This document shows, piece after piece, positions 1-7,459 of a DNA stretch of 39,859 nt; the stretch's first letter is position 1; each line of letters starts with the position of its first letter. The stretch lies in contig CADAUZ010000030.1 in assembly GCA_902791215.1 (NCBI GenBank), forward strand, positions 1-39,859. Direction: 5' to 3'. The position numbers and the translations under genes are program-made. A model generated the notes under the pieces. It was not told the origin of the DNA, ran no database searches, and saw only the letters and a program-made list of their open reading frames with translations. This DNA is from Oscillospiraceae bacterium (GTDB lineage: Bacteria; Bacillota; Clostridia; Oscillospirales; Oscillospiraceae).

Positions 1-28
1 TTACTGATGCCCTAATTATACTATAAAA

Positions 29-64
29 CTGTTACCTATGTCCTTGGACGTTCTGTAACCTATG
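29..64. repeat. Direct repeat resembling an insertion-sequence end
   Basis: The 12-base motif CTGTTACCTATG at 29-40 recurs with one change at 53-64, a 24-bp period. Multiple short terminal repeats of this sort are usual at ends of IS21-type elements, and I infer that this is the outer end of such an element whose body would lie left of the window. No transposase coding is visible here, so the assignment is weak. Confidence 0.3.
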
Positions 65-77
65 TTACCAGTCTATA

Positions 78-218
78 CAGCCCTCGGCGGCCCGCGCGGA
101 GCAACTTACAAATATGCAGGAATCCCCGGCGAAAACGTACAAATGTGGCGAATTTGCCGGGGACATAAGCAATTATTGAGATTTTACTGACAGGCCGCCG
201 AGGGCGTCGGCCCCTACG
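78..218. repeat. MITE-like element, family A, copy 1
   Basis: A 13-base arm GCCCTCGGCGGCC (80-92) is repeated inverted at 193-205. A second, central inverted repeat at 124-162 starts CCCCGGCG and ends GCCGGGG. The centre aligns base by base with the centre of the element at 3804-3952, so both belong to one short non-coding family. No coding is seen in 1-282 beyond this. Confidence 0.6.
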
Positions 219-282
219 ATCGACACGGTTTTAGCGTACAATAATTGTGCCTGTAATTTACCCGCTTTGTGCAGCGCCTCGC

Positions 283-1065
283 TTATTTGAGACTGCGATA
301 GTCCTCGCTCTCGCTGATGGAGTCGGGCGGGAAGAACTCCTCGACGGGGAAGTGGATGCGGCTGAAGAGGGTGCAGGGATCGTCCGTGACCGTGACGGGG
401 GACTCCTTCTCCGGCAGGCAGTAGTCGTAGGCCGGGACCACAAGCTGGGTGTCGCGCTCGAGACGGATGATGCTGAACTGGCCCACGGTGGCAAACCAGC
501 GGCGGGCGGTGTCGTTGAAGACGAGCTTCTCGGTGAAGGCAGCCCGGATGCCCTCGGGGATGCTGCGGTGCTCAAGCTCGGTTGCGATGACGGTCTCGGT
601 GTCGGCAAGCTTGCAGTAAAGGCAGATGGGGTCCACCGCGCTCACGACCGCCGTGGGCAGATCGGCCCCCACAAGACTTCCGTCGGAGCAGAAGGTGCGT
701 ACATTGCCCACGCTCCCGAAGAGCATGACGCGCTTATCGAACACGCACAGGCCCGTGACGGTCTGCCCGGCGGGGAAGGTCTCGCCGGTGACGGCGTAGA
801 AATAGGTGCAGTCCACGGTGTAGTAGCCGCGGTTGAAGCTCACCGGCTCCACGCTCACATCGACGTTTAATAGCCTTGCGCTCTTGGGACGGATGTTCAG
901 GGCGTTTTCTATGTAGGCCTGGGAGCTCTCGGTGGGGTAGACGCGCAGATCGTCCACGCAGTCCTTGTCGCGGCAGCTGTCGTAGATTTTCCGCGTATTG
1001 ACACATACGGCTTCCCGAATGGATGCCGGGCTCTCCACAGGCCCGTTTGTTACTCTGTCGGCCAT
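283..1065 (-). CDS. Conserved clostridial protein of unknown function
   Basis: A 260-residue protein without signal peptide or membrane segment. The start is supported by a ribosome site TTAGGAGGTA just upstream (1071-1080 on the minus strand). The N-terminal part carries three cysteines (Cys21, Cys31, Cys36) in the motif DSCRDKDCVDDLRVYP, followed by mixed alpha/beta sequence and further cysteines in the middle (around a LYCKL motif). I have the impression of a family conserved in clostridia but cannot name a domain or function. It is transcribed divergently from the cysteine-repeat lipoprotein at 1205, with about 140 bases between the two starts. The clustered cysteines suggest metal binding or disulphides, which is only inference. 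Confidence 0.7.
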   Translation of the reverse strand: MADRVTNGPVESPASIREAVCVNTRKIYDSCRDKDCVDDLRVYPTESSQAYIENALNIRPKSARLLNVDVSVEPVSFNRGYYTVDCTYFYAVTGETFPAGQTVTGLCVFDKRVMLFGSVGNVRTFCSDGSLVGADLPTAVVSAVDPICLYCKLADTETVIATELEHRSIPEGIRAAFTEKLVFNDTARRWFATVGQFSIIRLERDTQLVVPAYDYCLPEKESPVTVTDDPCTLFSRIHFPVEEFFPPDSISESEDYRSLK

Positions 1066-1204
1066 ACAGATACCTCCTAAAAGATAGTTGCACTACAGTC
1101 TATGCGGCACGGTGCGGATTGTGATGAATCGGACTTTACGAAACGGCGGTTTTGTGTTATTCTGTCTCTATAGAATACGGAAAATACGGAAAGGAGAAGC
1201 TGAC

Positions 1205-1960
1205 ATGAAGCGCTTTGTTTGGATGATCGCCATGGTGACGCTGATGATGATGCTGCTGTCCGGCTGCTGCATCAGCCACGATATGCAGCCCGCCACCTGT
1301 ACAGAGCCCGCCAAGTGCTCCAGGTGCGGCAAGACGGAAGGAGAGCCCCTGGGACACACGGAGGTCACCGATCCCGCCCAGGCCCCGACCTGCACTGAAA
1401 CGGGCCTGAGCGAGGGAAGCCACTGTTCGGTCTGCGGCGAGGTATTGAAGGCGCAGGAGGCCGTCGCGCCCCTGGGCCACACGGAGGTCATCGTCCCCGC
1501 GGTCGAGCCGACCTGCACGGAGCCCGGCTGCACAGAGGGGCTGCACTGCTCGGTCTGCGGCGAGATCCTGAAATCGCAGGAGCTCATCGAGCCCCTGGGC
1601 CACACCGAGGTCATCGTCCCCGCAATAGAGCCGACCTGCACGGAGCCCGGCTGCACGGAGGGGCTGCACTGCTCGGTCTGCGGCGAGATCCTGAAATCGC
1701 AGGAGCTCATCGAGCCTCTCGGCCACACGGAGGTCATTGTCCCGGCAATCGAGCCGACCTGCACGGAGCCCGGCTGCACGGAGGGGCTGCACTGTTCGGT
1801 CTGCGGGGAGATCCTGAAATCGCAGGAGCTTATCGAACCCCACGGACATGACTGGGAGGAGGCCACCTTCTCGCACCCGCGCACCTGCCGCGTCTGCGGC
1901 GAGACGGAGGGCGAGGCCCTCGGCGCAGGGCTCTTTGTCGCCGTCCCGTCCGGCACCTGA
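1205..1960 (+). CDS. Cysteine-repeat lipoprotein
   Basis: A 251-residue exported lipoprotein. The ATG at 1205 follows AAGGAGAAG at a good distance; longer upstream starts would bury the signal sequence. Residues 1-21 are a lipoprotein signal ending LLSGC with lipidated Cys21. The body is almost entirely 41-residue units of the form GHTEVIVPAIEPTCTEPGC followed by a CSVCGE motif: one diverged copy, then three nearly identical ones, then a final partial unit with CRVCGE. At DNA level the last three copies start at 123-bp steps. Paired CxxC motifs suggest small zinc-ribbon-like modules. Similar repeats occur in surface proteins of gut Firmicutes, usually beside other domains, but here nothing follows the repeats. 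Function unknown. Confidence 0.8.
   Translation: MKRFVWMIAMVTLMMMLLSGCCISHDMQPATCTEPAKCSRCGKTEGEPLGHTEVTDPAQAPTCTETGLSEGSHCSVCGEVLKAQEAVAPLGHTEVIVPAVEPTCTEPGCTEGLHCSVCGEILKSQELIEPLGHTEVIVPAIEPTCTEPGCTEGLHCSVCGEILKSQELIEPLGHTEVIVPAIEPTCTEPGCTEGLHCSVCGEILKSQELIEPHGHDWEEATFSHPRTCRVCGETEGEALGAGLFVAVPSGT
1348..1840 (+). repeat. 123-bp in-frame tandem repeats of the lipoprotein gene
   Basis: Four units with a 123-bp period (41 codons). The last three, starting near 1471, 1594 and 1717, are almost identical in DNA as well as protein, which indicates recent duplication or gene conversion. Copy number is likely to vary between strains. Confidence 0.85.
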
Positions 1961-1979
1961 AAAGCAAACACGCAAGTCT

Positions 1980-2014
1980 GCGGGTATTTCACTCTTGAAA
2001 TGCCCGCCTTTCTT
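1980..2014 (+). terminator. Rho-independent terminator of the lipoprotein gene
   Basis: Stem GCGGGTATTTCA (1980-1991), loop CTCT, complementary arm TGAAATGCCCGC (1996-2007) with one G-T pair, then a T-rich tail. It shares bases with the promoter of the next gene. Confidence 0.75.
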
Positions 2015-2023
2015 ATGTATAAT
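1995..2023 (+). promoter_or_regulatory. Sigma-A promoter of the DUF4364 gene
   Basis: TTGAAA (1995-2000), a 17-bp spacer and a perfect TATAAT (2018-2023). The -35 box lies in the 3' arm of the preceding terminator. Confidence 0.8.
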
Positions 2024-2054
2024 GTACAGGTCATTTCCGAAGGGGGTGCGCTCT

Positions 2055-2576
2055 ATGGATCATCTCGGTTTCATTCATGAGGAGCTGGATATCAAGATCC
2101 TGATTCTCTATGTCCTGCGCCGCCTGCCGGGCGTGGTCGACCCGAACGTGCTGGGCGATCTCTGCCGCGGCTGCGACGACGGCTTTGACTATTTTGAATA
2201 CTCCGACTGCCTGGCGGACCTCATCGACAACGGCCTCATCGCGGAAAACGAGGACGGCTTTCAGATCACCGACAAGGGCGCGCGCAACGTGGAGGTCGTG
2301 GAGACCGACATTCCCTATTCCGTCCGCAGCCGCGCCGACAAGCTCCTCAAGCCCGAGCGGGACCGCCTGCGCCGCGAGGCCATGATCAAAACCGGCCACG
2401 AAAACGAAAAGGGCGGCTGCTTTGTGAGTCTCTCTATGTCCGACGGGGAAGGGGACGTCATCAGCCTGCGTCTTCTCTGCGGCGGCGAGGAGCAGGCCAA
2501 AACCATGGAAAAGAACTTCCGCAAAAACGCGGAGGCCTTTTATCAGCAGCTCATCGAAATGCTGAGCAAGAAGTAA
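2055..2576 (+). CDS. DUF4364 family winged-helix protein
   Basis: A 173-residue cytoplasmic protein starting at the ATG at 2055, behind AGGGGG. The N-terminal half (ELDIKILILYVLRRLPG, a YFEYSDCLADLIDNG segment, then a DGFQITDKG hairpin) has the helix-helix-wing pattern of the DUF4364 family, small presumed DNA-binding proteins of clostridia. The C-terminal half is a beta-rich region ending in a charged helix. It has its own strong promoter (1995-2023). Its target genes cannot be read from the sequence. The family call rests on the characteristic N-terminal motif and on length. Confidence 0.8.
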   Translation: MDHLGFIHEELDIKILILYVLRRLPGVVDPNVLGDLCRGCDDGFDYFEYSDCLADLIDNGLIAENEDGFQITDKGARNVEVVETDIPYSVRSRADKLLKPERDRLRREAMIKTGHENEKGGCFVSLSMSDGEGDVISLRLLCGGEEQAKTMEKNFRKNAEAFYQQLIEMLSKK

Positions 2577-2587
2577 AGTCTGAACCC

Positions 2588-2732
2588 TGCCTCCCCCTCT
2601 GAGGGAGGTGGCATTCGCCGTCTCACGCAAGGCGAATGACGGAGAGGGTCCACCGACTTTTTGACGTGTCCGACAGCCCTCTCAGTCACCAGTGCTGCGG
2701 CACTGGTGCCAGCTCCCCCAGAGGGGGAGCCA
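2588..2732. repeat. MITE-like element, family B
   Basis: The 26-base terminal arms (2588-2613 and 2707-2732) are inverted copies matching at 23 positions, each itself palindromic around CTCCCCCTCTGAGGGAG. Inside lie two further inverted repeats (ATTCGCC/GGCGAAT and CACCAGTG/CACTGGTG). The element is 145 bp, has no coding and sits just upstream of the asnA ribosome site, so asnA mRNA probably carries its folded RNA if transcription reads through. Confidence 0.75.
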
Positions 2733-2757
2733 GGATTTCTACCGAAGGAGGATCATT

Positions 2758-3771
2758 ATGCACACATTCATACCCGAGGGCTACAAAAGCCTGTTGTCCA
2801 TCTACGACACCCAGAAGGCCATCAGCCTGTTAAAGCGCATTTTCGCGGACAATCTCGGCGCACGGCTCGATCTCTACCGCGTCTCCGCGCCGCTGTTCGT
2901 GGACGAAAATTCCGGCCTGAACGACAACCTCAACGGTTATGAGCGCCCGGTCTCCTTCGATATCCTGCACGCAGACTCCCGGGCCGAGGTGGTGCAGAGC
3001 CTTGCCAAGTGGAAGCGCATGGCATTAAAGCGCTACAACTTCTGGCCGGGCAAGGGCCTGTATACCGACATGAACGCCATCCGCCGCGACGAGGACGAGC
3101 TGGACAACCTCCACTCCGTCTACGTCGACCAGTGGGACTGGGAGAAGGTCATCCTGCCCGAAAACCGGAACCTGGATTACCTCAAGTCCACCGTCATGGA
3201 CATTGTCGCCGCCATCTGCGACACCCAGAGCACCATGCAGGCCATTTACCCGCAGCTCACCGCGCTGCCGAAGCTTGAAAAGCGCGTGAGCTTCGTCACC
3301 ACTCAGCAGCTCGAGGACATGTACCCCGAGCTCACCCCCAAGCAGCGGGAGAACGCGTATCTCAAGGAACACAAGACCGCCTTCATCATCGGCATCGGCA
3401 AGCTCCTGAAGTCCGGCAAAAAGCACGACGGCCGCGCCCCGGACTACGATGACTGGGACTTAAACGGCGACATCATGTTCTGGGACGATCTGCTCGGCTG
3501 CGCCATGGAGATCTCCTCCATGGGCATCCGCGTCGACCCCGCGTCCCTGGACCGTCAGCTCACCCTTGCCGGCTGCGACGACCGGCGCGAGCTTCCCTAC
3601 CACAAGGCCCTGCTCAATGGCGAGCTGCCGCTGACCATCGGCGGCGGCGTGGGCCAGTCGCGCCTTTCCATGCTGCTTCTGGGCAAGGCCCACATCGGCG
3701 AGGTGCAGGCCTCCATCTGGGACAGCGAGACCCAGGAGATCTGCGAAAAGGCCGGCGTGATGCTGCTGTAA
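2758..3771 (+). CDS. asnA: Aspartate-ammonia ligase
   Basis: A 337-residue AsnA, which makes asparagine from aspartate, ammonia and ATP in the cytoplasm. It belongs to the class II aminoacyl-tRNA-synthetase fold. Length matches the usual 330 or so residues. Recognisable family segments include the start FIPEGYKSLLSIYDTQKAI, the RYNFWPGKGLYTDMNAIRRD region, and the C-terminal glycine-rich GGGVGQSRLSM motif that binds ATP. ATG 2758 is chosen because GAAGGAGGA lies 5-13 bases upstream; the open frame continues farther upstream into the repeat element but without family sequence. It stands alone between two MITE-like elements. Confidence 0.96.
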   Translation: MHTFIPEGYKSLLSIYDTQKAISLLKRIFADNLGARLDLYRVSAPLFVDENSGLNDNLNGYERPVSFDILHADSRAEVVQSLAKWKRMALKRYNFWPGKGLYTDMNAIRRDEDELDNLHSVYVDQWDWEKVILPENRNLDYLKSTVMDIVAAICDTQSTMQAIYPQLTALPKLEKRVSFVTTQQLEDMYPELTPKQRENAYLKEHKTAFIIGIGKLLKSGKKHDGRAPDYDDWDLNGDIMFWDDLLGCAMEISSMGIRVDPASLDRQLTLAGCDDRRELPYHKALLNGELPLTIGGGVGQSRLSMLLLGKAHIGEVQASIWDSETQEICEKAGVMLL

Positions 3772-3803
3772 ACACCGTCAAGCGTAATGCCGTGCCATAA
3801 TAT

Positions 3804-3952
3804 CGTATGGGAGGGGCTTGCCCCTCCCGTGCTGAGATGGCTATATACCCTATAATCATGTTGGGCGAATTCGTTAAAAATGTGCGAATTCGCCCATAAA
3901 CACATCAAAAACGTGCTGCTTTCTGCCGGGAGGGGCAAGCCCCTCCCCTACG
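3804..3952. repeat. MITE-like element, family A, copy 2
   Basis: Terminal arms of 26 bases (3804-3829 and 3927-3952) are inverted copies with one mismatch, and each contains the palindrome GGGAGGGGCTTGCCCCTCCC. A central inverted repeat, GGGCGAATTCG (3863-3873) against CGAATTCGCCC (3885-3895), is homologous to the centre of the element at 78-218. Size is 149 bp, non-coding. It may also act as a bidirectional terminator between asnA and the convergent gene. Confidence 0.75.
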
Positions 3953-4004
3953 GCGGGGGATCGTCATTGCTGCGCCTGCCGCTTTATACACTGCGTTGGG
4001 TCCA

Positions 4005-4505
4005 TCACCCGCCCGTGGGACTGGGGCTGAGCGAGGGACTCGGGCTTGCCGACGCCTCGCTGCGGCTCAGACCGTGCATGAAGCCGTTGACCGCGGTGGA
4101 GTGCACGTCGCCCGCGATGACCTCGCCGTTTTGCAGGTACAGCGACACGATCACCTTGCCCGTCCCGCCCGGGTAATTTGTCACGTCGTAGCAGTACTGG
4201 CGGCAGCTCTCGCCGAGGTGCTTGTTGAGATCAAAGCCCTGCCGTAGCTGGATCTTGTTGTATTGGGCCATGATGCCCTCCAGCTTCTGCGGCACCACCA
4301 CCGAGCGGAAGCTCTCACTGTCGCGGTCAATGTCCCAGCCGAGGCTCTTGAGGTAGGCCTCGCGGCCCTCAATGGTATTCAGATCGGGCGTATCGTCCTT
4401 CACAAAAACGCTCTTTGCCGTGAAAAACAGCAGCAGGATGAGTGCGCACACCAGCAGGAGCGTCAGGATTTTCTTTCGCGTAAAGCCTTGTGTTTTCCGT
4501 GCCAT
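4005..4505 (-). CDS. DUF4830 domain membrane-anchored protein
   Basis: A 166-residue protein with a short basic N-terminus (KTQGFTRKK), one membrane segment (about residues 13-30) and an extracytoplasmic domain. The domain matches DUF4830 as I know it: EGREAYLKSLGWDID near the start, the YNKIQLRQGFDL segment, VTNYPGG in the middle, and the terminal GDVHSTAVNGFMHGL. It ends in a low-complexity Ser-Pro tail (SPSPSLSPSPTGG). The start has GGGAGAAGG upstream on the minus strand. It is divergent from the rsuA-type gene. Function of the family is unknown; placement outside the membrane is inferred from the anchor. Confidence 0.82.
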   Translation of the reverse strand: MARKTQGFTRKKILTLLLVCALILLLFFTAKSVFVKDDTPDLNTIEGREAYLKSLGWDIDRDSESFRSVVVPQKLEGIMAQYNKIQLRQGFDLNKHLGESCRQYCYDVTNYPGGTGKVIVSLYLQNGEVIAGDVHSTAVNGFMHGLSRSEASASPSPSLSPSPTGG

Positions 4506-4593
4506 AGCCTTCTCCCTTCCGCCGCAGTCAGGCTGCGGCCTCTGTCAGCACAGCATATTCACACACGGACAAAGTTATGTCAGGAGCGTTACG

Positions 4594-5319
4594 ATGAGCC
4601 AAATGAGACTGGATAAGCTGCTCTCCGAGCTGGGGGTCGCCTCCCGGAAGGAGCTGCGGGACATCATTCGCCGGGGCCGCGTGCGCGTGGACGGCGCTGT
4701 CGTCACCGCGCCCGAGCAAAAGGTGGACGCCGAGCGGAGCGAGGTAAGCCTTGACGGTGAAGTCATTCGCTGGCAGCGCTTTCGTTATTTCATGATGGAT
4801 AAGCCCGAGGGGGTCCTGAGCGTCACCGAGGACCGCCGCCAGCAGACCGTCCTGGACCTTCTGCCGGAGGAGCTTCGCCGCCTCGGCCTTTTCCCGGTCG
4901 GAAGGCTCGACAAGGACACGAGCGGCTTATTATTGCTCACAAACGACGGGGACTTTGCCCACCGGGTCATCTCCCCAAAGTCGGGCGTGGAGAAGCGCTA
5001 CCGGGCTGAGGTGGAGGGCGTGCCGGACGAGCGGGATGTGCGCGCATTTGAACGGGGAATCGTCCTGGCTGACGGGACAGAATGCCTGCCCGCAAAGCTC
5101 GAGACCACGGGGGAGAGCGTGTGCTTCGTTACGGTGATGGAAGGAAAATACCACCAGGTCAAGCGCATGCTGGCTGCCTGCGGCAAGCCCGTGGTGCACC
5201 TGAGAAGACTGTCCGTCGGGGCACTCACCCTTGATGAAAGCCTTGCACCGGGCGGCGTCCGGGAGCTTTCGCAGGAGGATTTGTGCAAGGTGTTGAGCGA
5301 TTTTGCTATTGGCAATTAG
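4594..5319 (+). CDS. rsuA: RsuA-family 16S rRNA pseudouridine synthase
   Basis: A 241-residue enzyme that isomerises a uridine in ribosomal RNA. Residues 4-60 form an S4 RNA-binding domain (RLDKLLSELGVASRKELRDI). The catalytic motif GRLDKDTSGLLLLTNDG contains the expected aspartate, Asp106. KRYRAEV and the EGKYHQVKRML motif are typical of the RsuA/RluB/E/F group, and length fits RsuA, whose usual target is U516. Other members of the group cannot be fully excluded. The start at 4594 is preceded by CAGGAG, and the longer open frame upstream overlaps the divergent gene and lacks S4 sequence. Confidence 0.88.
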   Translation: MSQMRLDKLLSELGVASRKELRDIIRRGRVRVDGAVVTAPEQKVDAERSEVSLDGEVIRWQRFRYFMMDKPEGVLSVTEDRRQQTVLDLLPEELRRLGLFPVGRLDKDTSGLLLLTNDGDFAHRVISPKSGVEKRYRAEVEGVPDERDVRAFERGIVLADGTECLPAKLETTGESVCFVTVMEGKYHQVKRMLAACGKPVVHLRRLSVGALTLDESLAPGGVRELSQEDLCKVLSDFAIGN

Positions 5320-5406
5320 TCGAAAAAAGCCCGGCTTTGTCGGACGGTTTTTGAGCGTTAACAACACAAAGCGAAAAAAATTCACAAAAAACCCCGATAG
5401 TTTCTA

Positions 5407-5435
5407 TTGATAATTACATAAAAAAGCGTTATTAT
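5407..5435 (+). promoter_or_regulatory. Promoter of the PucR/CdaR-type regulator gene
   Basis: TTGATA (5407-5412), a 17-bp spacer and TATTAT (5430-5435). It predicts a leader of about 175 nt before the start at 5616. Confidence 0.7.
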
Positions 5436-5440
5436 GGTAG

Positions 5441-5615
5441 GCGACGTATGCGGCAGGGGAGGGAAACACCCCGGGCAGTTTTGACAAAATGCTCAAAAGC
5501 TGCCGGTACTGCATGCGATTGGGAAAAAGAGCGGTCCGCCGAGGCGGACGATCCGCCGCGCGCAGCCAATAGGAGAGGGCGGCGCATTCATGCGGCAGAA
5601 TGGGAGAGAGAGTAT
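5441..5615 (+). other. Structured 5' leader of the regulator gene
   Basis: This non-coding stretch holds an imperfect stem from CCGGGCAGTTTTGAC to its partner ending AAAAGCTGCCGG, and a second tight hairpin GTCCGCC-GA-GGCGGAC near 5540-5556. No riboswitch family was recognised. With the 100 or so bases before the promoter it fills the gap between rsuA and the regulator. Confidence 0.4.
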
Positions 5616-6707
5616 ATGTCCAGCAGAATATTTCAGAATGTGATCATTCAGATGAAGGACGCGGTGGACAGGACCATCGGCGTTGTGGACGAGCAGGGCT
5701 TTGTCGTGGCCAGCAGCGAGCTTGCCATGATCGGATCGAGACTGGACGATTTTCATCTGTACGAGTTTGACGGCAGCGAGAAGCCCGTGACCACGGCCTC
5801 GCGCACCTACTACGCCCTGTACTCCCCGGGGGCCAAGTTCGACTACGCCGCCTTTGCCGAGGGCACCGACGCCATGAGCCGCACCATCTGCGCCATCTCA
5901 GCCGTCGCCTTCAACGAGGCCAAGAACAACTATGAGGAAAAGCACAACAAGGCGGCTTTCATCAAGAACATCATCTCCGACAACATCCTCCCGGGCGACG
6001 TGTACGTGCGCGCCAAGGAGCTGCACTTTGTCACCGACGAGCCGAGGTGCGTGCTGCTCGTGCGCCAGATGGAAAACCCCGACGTCGCCGCCGTGGAGGC
6101 CATCCAGCGCATCTTCCCCGACCGGCAGAAGGATTTCGTGCTGAACATCAACGAGACCGATATCGTCCTCGTCAAGGCCCTGCCGAGCGCCAGCTGCCCC
6201 GAGGAGGTGCAGAAGGTGGCCCGCAGCATCGAGACCACCCTGCAGGAGGAGCTCGGCATCAAGTGCGTCATCGGCGTCAGCACCAACGCCCGCCATCTGC
6301 GTGAGCTTGCCGACAAGTACAAGGAGGCGCAGGTCGCCATCGACGTCGGCCGCGTCTTTGAAAGCGAGAAGACCATCATCAACTACGAAAGCCTGGGCCT
6401 CGGCCGCATCATCTACCAGCTGCCGACCACCCTGTGCGAGATGTTCTTAAACGAAGTCTTCAAGAAAAATCCCATCGAGACCCTGGACGAGGATACGCTC
6501 GAGACCATCAACCGCTTCTTTGAAAACAACCTCAACGTCTCCGAGACCTCGAGAAAGCTGTATGTCCACCGCAACACCCTGGTCTACCGTCTGGAGAAGA
6601 TCAAGAAGATGACGGGCCTTGACCTCAGAGAGTTCGACCACGCCATCGTCTTCAAGGTGGCCATGATGGTCAAGCAGTACCTCGACTCGCTGAACAATAA
6701 ATATTAA
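5616..6707 (+). CDS. PucR/CdaR-type transcriptional regulator
   Basis: A 363-residue regulator. The N-terminal third (FQNVIIQMKDAVDRTIGVVDEQGFVVASS) resembles the sugar-diacid-recognition-type sensor of CdaR proteins. The middle (residues about 130-260, with a DIVLVKAL strand and ARHLRELADKYKEAQVA) fits the degenerate GGDEF-like domain of the family. The C-terminus (NNLNVSETSRKLYVHRNTL) is the PucR-type helix-turn-helix. The start at ATG 5616 follows GGGAGAGAG. It lies directly upstream of ftsEX in the same direction, and I infer that it may regulate that block. The ligand is unknown. Confidence 0.85.
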   Translation: MSSRIFQNVIIQMKDAVDRTIGVVDEQGFVVASSELAMIGSRLDDFHLYEFDGSEKPVTTASRTYYALYSPGAKFDYAAFAEGTDAMSRTICAISAVAFNEAKNNYEEKHNKAAFIKNIISDNILPGDVYVRAKELHFVTDEPRCVLLVRQMENPDVAAVEAIQRIFPDRQKDFVLNINETDIVLVKALPSASCPEEVQKVARSIETTLQEELGIKCVIGVSTNARHLRELADKYKEAQVAIDVGRVFESEKTIINYESLGLGRIIYQLPTTLCEMFLNEVFKKNPIETLDEDTLETINRFFENNLNVSETSRKLYVHRNTLVYRLEKIKKMTGLDLREFDHAIVFKVAMMVKQYLDSLNNKY

Positions 6708-6718
6708 GCCTCTTAACA

Positions 6719-6744
6719 GCGCCGCGCAATACTCATCGCGGCGC
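6719..6744 (+). other. Intergenic hairpin before ftsE
   Basis: GCGCCGCG (6719-6726) pairs perfectly with CGCGGCGC (6737-6744) across a 10-base loop. The downstream bases are AAAACAACCCC rather than a T run, so it is more likely an mRNA processing or stability element than a terminator. Confidence 0.5.
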
Positions 6745-6772
6745 AAAACAACCCCTTTGGGAGGACTTTTTC

Positions 6773-7459
6773 ATGGTAGTTATGCAGAACGTGCGTAAGG
6801 TGTACGAGAGCAGCAACACCGTCGCGCTCGACAACGTGAGCCTTACCATCGAGGACGGGGAATTCGTCTTCCTCGTCGGCCCCTCCGGCTCCGGCAAGAC
6901 CACCCTTATGAAGCTCATCACCGGCGAGGTGCGCCCCACCTCCGGCCGCGTCGTGGTCAACGACTTCGACATGGGCACCATCAAGCGCCGCAAGCTCCCT
7001 AAAATGCGCAGGACCCTCGGCGTGGTGTTCCAGGATTACCGCCTCATCAAGGATATGAACGTCTATGACAATGTGGCCTTCGCCATGCGTGTCGTGGGCG
7101 CGCCGAACCGGGAGATCCGCACCCGCGTGCCGTACATACTGGAGCTCGTGGGCCTCGAGGGCCGCGAGAAGAGAATGCCCGGAGAGCTCTCCGGCGGCGA
7201 GCAGCAGCGTGTCGCCATTGCCCGCGCCCTGGTCAACAGCCCGCGCATGATCGTGGCCGACGAGCCCACCGGCAACCTCGACCCCGTGCGCAGCCTGGAG
7301 CTGATGCTGCTGCTGGAAAAGATCAACGAGATGGGTACCACCGTCGTGGTCGTCACCCATGAGAAGGAGCTGGTCAACGCCTTCTCCAAGCGTGTCATCA
7401 CCATTGACAGCGGCGAGATGACCGGCGATACCTCGGAAGGAGAGTATTACGACATATGA
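6773..7459 (+). CDS. ftsE: Cell division ATP-binding protein FtsE
   Basis: A 228-residue ABC ATPase, the cytoplasmic half of FtsEX, which couples ATP hydrolysis to control of peptidoglycan hydrolases at the division site or side wall. Walker A is GPSGSGKTT (residues 36-44), the signature [15 protein letters not shown] and Walker [13 protein letters not shown] follow, and the switch histidine is in [34 protein letters not shown] is typical of FtsE. The start follows GGGAGGAC. It overlaps ftsX by four bases (ATGA), so the two are translationally coupled. Confidence 0.95.
   Translation: MVVMQNVRKVYESSNTVALDNVSLTIEDGEFVFLVGPSGSGKTTLMKLITGEVRPTSGRVVVNDFDMGTIKRRKLPKMRRTLGVVFQDYRLIKDMNVYDNVAFAMRVVGAPNREIRTRVPYILELVGLEGREKRMPGELSGGEQQRVAIARALVNSPRMIVADEPTGNLDPVRSLELMLLLEKINEMGTTVVVVTHEKELVNAFSKRVITIDSGEMTGDTSEGEYYDI

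Noticed and set aside
1088-1204. Upstream extension of the lipoprotein gene
   Set aside because: It would place 39 residues before a complete lipoprotein signal and bypass the AAGGAGAAG ribosome site.
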